23,950 nucleotides of DNA. Origin: Candidatus Bathyarchaeota archaeon BA1. GTDB taxonomy: Archaea; Thermoproteota; Bathyarchaeia; Bathyarchaeales; Bathyarchaeaceae. Below the pieces are notes generated by a model. It had not been told where the DNA came from, did no database searches, and saw only the letters and a list, made by a program, of their open reading frames with translations. The position numbers were made by a program, and so were the translations under genes. This document shows positions 22,641 to 23,950 of the stretch, one piece after another; position 1 is the stretch's first letter, and each line of letters opens with the position of its first letter. The stretch lies in assembly GCA_001399805.1 (NCBI GenBank), contig LIHJ01000017.1:1-23950 (forward strand). Direction: 5' to 3'.

Positions 22641-23045
22641 ATGCCGAAGGAATTCATGTATCGTGGCTACACCCTTAAAGAATTGCAAAGCATGTCAATG
22701 GATGAGTTTATTCGCTTGCTGCCATCGCGACAACGCCGAAGCCTGCTTCGGGGGCTCACCCAAGAACAAAGGGTTCTTCTTGAAAGCATACGAAAGGCTA
22801 AGGAAGCCCTGGAGCAAGGACAAAAAGCAGTCATTAGAACCCACACCCGCGACATGGTGATTCTCCCAGAAATGGTCGGCGTCACCATTCTAGCCCACAA
22901 TGGAAAGGATTTCACCTCGGTAGAAATAACCCCTGAGATGATCGGGCACTACCTAGGAGAATTCGCCATCACCAACAAACCCGTCAAGCACGGGACACCA
23001 GGCATCGGAGCCAGCAGATCAAGCATGTATGTTCCCTTGAAGTAG
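22641..23045 (+). CDS. rps19: Small subunit ribosomal protein uS19
   Basis: A 134-residue archaeal uS19 that contacts the 30S head and the A-site region. The N-terminus [20 protein letters not shown] and the helix [20 protein letters not shown] are the archaeal/eukaryotic extension. [40 protein letters not shown] and [18 protein letters not shown] are the conserved core. GGGAGAG precedes the ATG. In most archaeal clusters uL22 follows directly; here the gene is followed by a hairpin and decayed sequence instead. Confidence 0.95.
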   Translation: MPKEFMYRGYTLKELQSMSMDEFIRLLPSRQRRSLLRGLTQEQRVLLESIRKAKEALEQGQKAVIRTHTRDMVILPEMVGVTILAHNGKDFTSVEITPEMIGHYLGEFAITNKPVKHGTPGIGASRSSMYVPLK

Positions 23046-23046
23046 C

Positions 23047-23066
23047 GTGTAGTTATCTTTCTACAC
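23047..23066 (+). terminator. Hairpin directly after uS19
   Basis: GTGTAG (23047-23052) and CTACAC (23061-23066) form a perfect 6-bp stem with an 8-base, T-rich loop, two bases after the uS19 stop. It probably contributes to transcript end formation or stability. No long T-run follows immediately. Confidence 0.4.
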
Positions 23067-23164
23067 TGGTTACGTTTAATGTTAAATTCATCCTTTTCTA
23101 TTCACGCACGTGAGATATCCGAATTTTGAAGGCAACAATAGAGAATGTCTCATAGATAATTAAG

Positions 23165-23300
23165 ATGGGAGGGTGGGTCATATATCCAGCCGACACGGCG
23201 TATGGACTATCCTCAACGCTGAGGTGGTAAAACGGGTTACTAAGGTGGAGGGTGGAGGTAGATACCGTTGCACGTCTGTGGAAATATAGCCCATCTATCG
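23165..23300 (+). pseudogene. Fragment of a Sua5/YrdC-type gene
   Basis: ATG 23165 opens MGGWVIYPADTAYGLSS, a clear match to the start of YrdC/Sua5 proteins (IYPTDTVYGL), which make threonylcarbamoyl-AMP for the tRNA t6A modification. One base later the text continues in another frame as NAEVVKRVTKVEG, the next conserved block (xAVxRVYxxKGR). After that the similarity fades and stops appear. Only about 35 residues of a protein normally over 200 are recognisable. The rest of 23067-23428 contains no gene that I can support. Confidence 0.55.
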
Positions 23301-23428
23301 GAAGGGCTAGGAAGATTACAGCCGGGTTATGGCCAACTCAGGACGCATACACATGGGAGATATGATGGAGGTTTAAGCACCACCCGAAGAATTTCGAAAA
23401 TCTCTTAAAACGGTCAATAAATATACGT

Positions 23429-23950
23429 ATGGAGGAGAGAAGGGTGGTGTTAAAGGAGTTTAACCTGCTTATCACGACGGCTCGTGGAAACGAAGAAGAT
23501 GCGTGTTCCGAGATATGGTACTTATTGGGGGAGATGGGGGACAGTGCCGCTACAGTTGATAAAACTGGGGTTATGGGATTGATAGCGGCTAAAACAGCCT
23601 TTAACCCCTTTGATGTCATTGAGAAATTTCGAGACATTCTAAGGGAGCGCCCCTATGAATTCCGCTATACGCTCAGGGTGATCCCCATCGAAAGGGTTGT
23701 GCGCACCGACCTTGGGGAGATTCAGAGGGTAGCCACCGAGCTGGCTTCAAAAATAAGGGAAGATGAAACGTTCCGCGTGACCGTGGAGAAAAGATTCACC
23801 GAGACCTCAACCAAAGAAATCATTGAAGCTGCAGCGGCGAACATTGAGAGAAGGGTTGACCTGAACAAACCAGCCAAAATTGTTCTCATTGAAGTGGTTG
23901 GCGGATTGACAGGCATCTCTGTGATAGAACCAGTGAACATCTTGTCGGTT
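23429..23950 (+). CDS. THUMP-domain protein, Tan1-like (3' truncated by window edge)
   Basis: The frame is open to the last base (174 codons visible). It begins MEERRVVLKEFNLLITTARG NEEDACSEIWYLLGEMGD, and the body FRYTLRVIPIERVVRTDLGE IQRVATELASKI..DETFRVTVEKRFTE..KEIIEAAAANI..RVDLNKPAKIVLIEVVGG is a THUMP RNA-binding domain. The domain order and lack of a visible catalytic fold so far match Tan1/THUMPD1-like proteins, which present tRNA to the acetyltransferase that makes ac4C12. A methyltransferase or thiolase domain beyond the window edge cannot be excluded. GGAGGAG at 23431-23437 suggests that GTG 23444 or 23447 may be the real start; ATG 23429 would overlap that site. Confidence 0.8.
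   Translation, partial: MEERRVVLKEFNLLITTARGNEEDACSEIWYLLGEMGDSAATVDKTGVMGLIAAKTAFNPFDVIEKFRDILRERPYEFRYTLRVIPIERVVRTDLGEIQRVATELASKIREDETFRVTVEKRFTETSTKEIIEAAAANIERRVDLNKPAKIVLIEVVGGLTGISVIEPVNILSV

Noticed and set aside
1..23950. CRISPR array, tRNA or rRNA genes
   Set aside because: I scanned by eye for regularly spaced repeats and for T-loop GGTTCRA motifs with paired acceptor stems and found none. A covariance search would be decisive.

Overview
The window looks like a chromosomal segment of an archaeon, probably of the TACK/Bathyarchaeia type. The evidence is a ribosomal cluster in archaeal order (SPOUT RNA methylase, uL3, uL4, uL23, uL2, uS19), an archaeal/eukaryotic-type glycyl-tRNA synthetase, a homotetramer-type tRNA splicing endonuclease, a bifunctional phosphoglucose/phosphomannose isomerase, a DUF4443 regulator, a Tan1-like THUMP protein, and TATA boxes upstream of several genes. 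The lineage below Archaea is an inference and no 16S is present.

Layout. (1) 1-2847: a tightly coupled, at least four-gene operon of uncharacterised membrane proteins. The first is truncated by the window edge and resembles DUF6754; the third carries a conserved soluble domain between two membrane anchors. A T-run closes the operon. (2) 3008-4639: an N-acyl-D-amino-acid deacylase-type amidohydrolase with strongly AGG-biased arginine codons. (3) 4640-7295: a transposon graveyard. It holds a C-terminal TnpB-like scrap, a frameshifted and truncated UPF0292 Toprim gene, a minus-strand tnpB with a homopolymer frameshift and a 14-bp tandem duplication, and a plus-strand tnpB with two frameshifts bracketed by a perfect 20-bp inverted repeat. 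(4) 7296-8554: a DUF4443 regulator, then a decayed gene of unknown family. (5) 8575-12752: a minus-strand block of information-processing genes (Fe-S DNA glycosylase, GlyRS, DUF47/PhoU-like, EndA), with an 11-bp-arm palindrome upstream of the glycosylase. (6) 12753-18678: a methyltransferase, a zinc-ribbon protein, a radical SAM protein and PGI/PMI, interspersed with decayed genes that include a frameshifted DUF3368 (PIN) toxin. (7) 18750-23045: the SPOUT methylase and ribosomal proteins. The cluster stops at uS19 with a hairpin rather than continuing to uL22. (8) 23046-23950: a decayed Sua5/YrdC fragment and the start of a THUMP-domain gene.

The core genes work in translation (uL2, uL3, uL4, uL23, uS19, GlyRS, EndA, SPOUT, THUMP), DNA repair and central sugar metabolism. 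Reading-frame breaks occur only in accessory or duplicated genes, while every core gene is open. That argues for true gene decay rather than poor sequence. The best candidate for an undescribed system is the membrane operon at the left edge; the tnpB elements with their terminal hairpins and inverted repeat come second.
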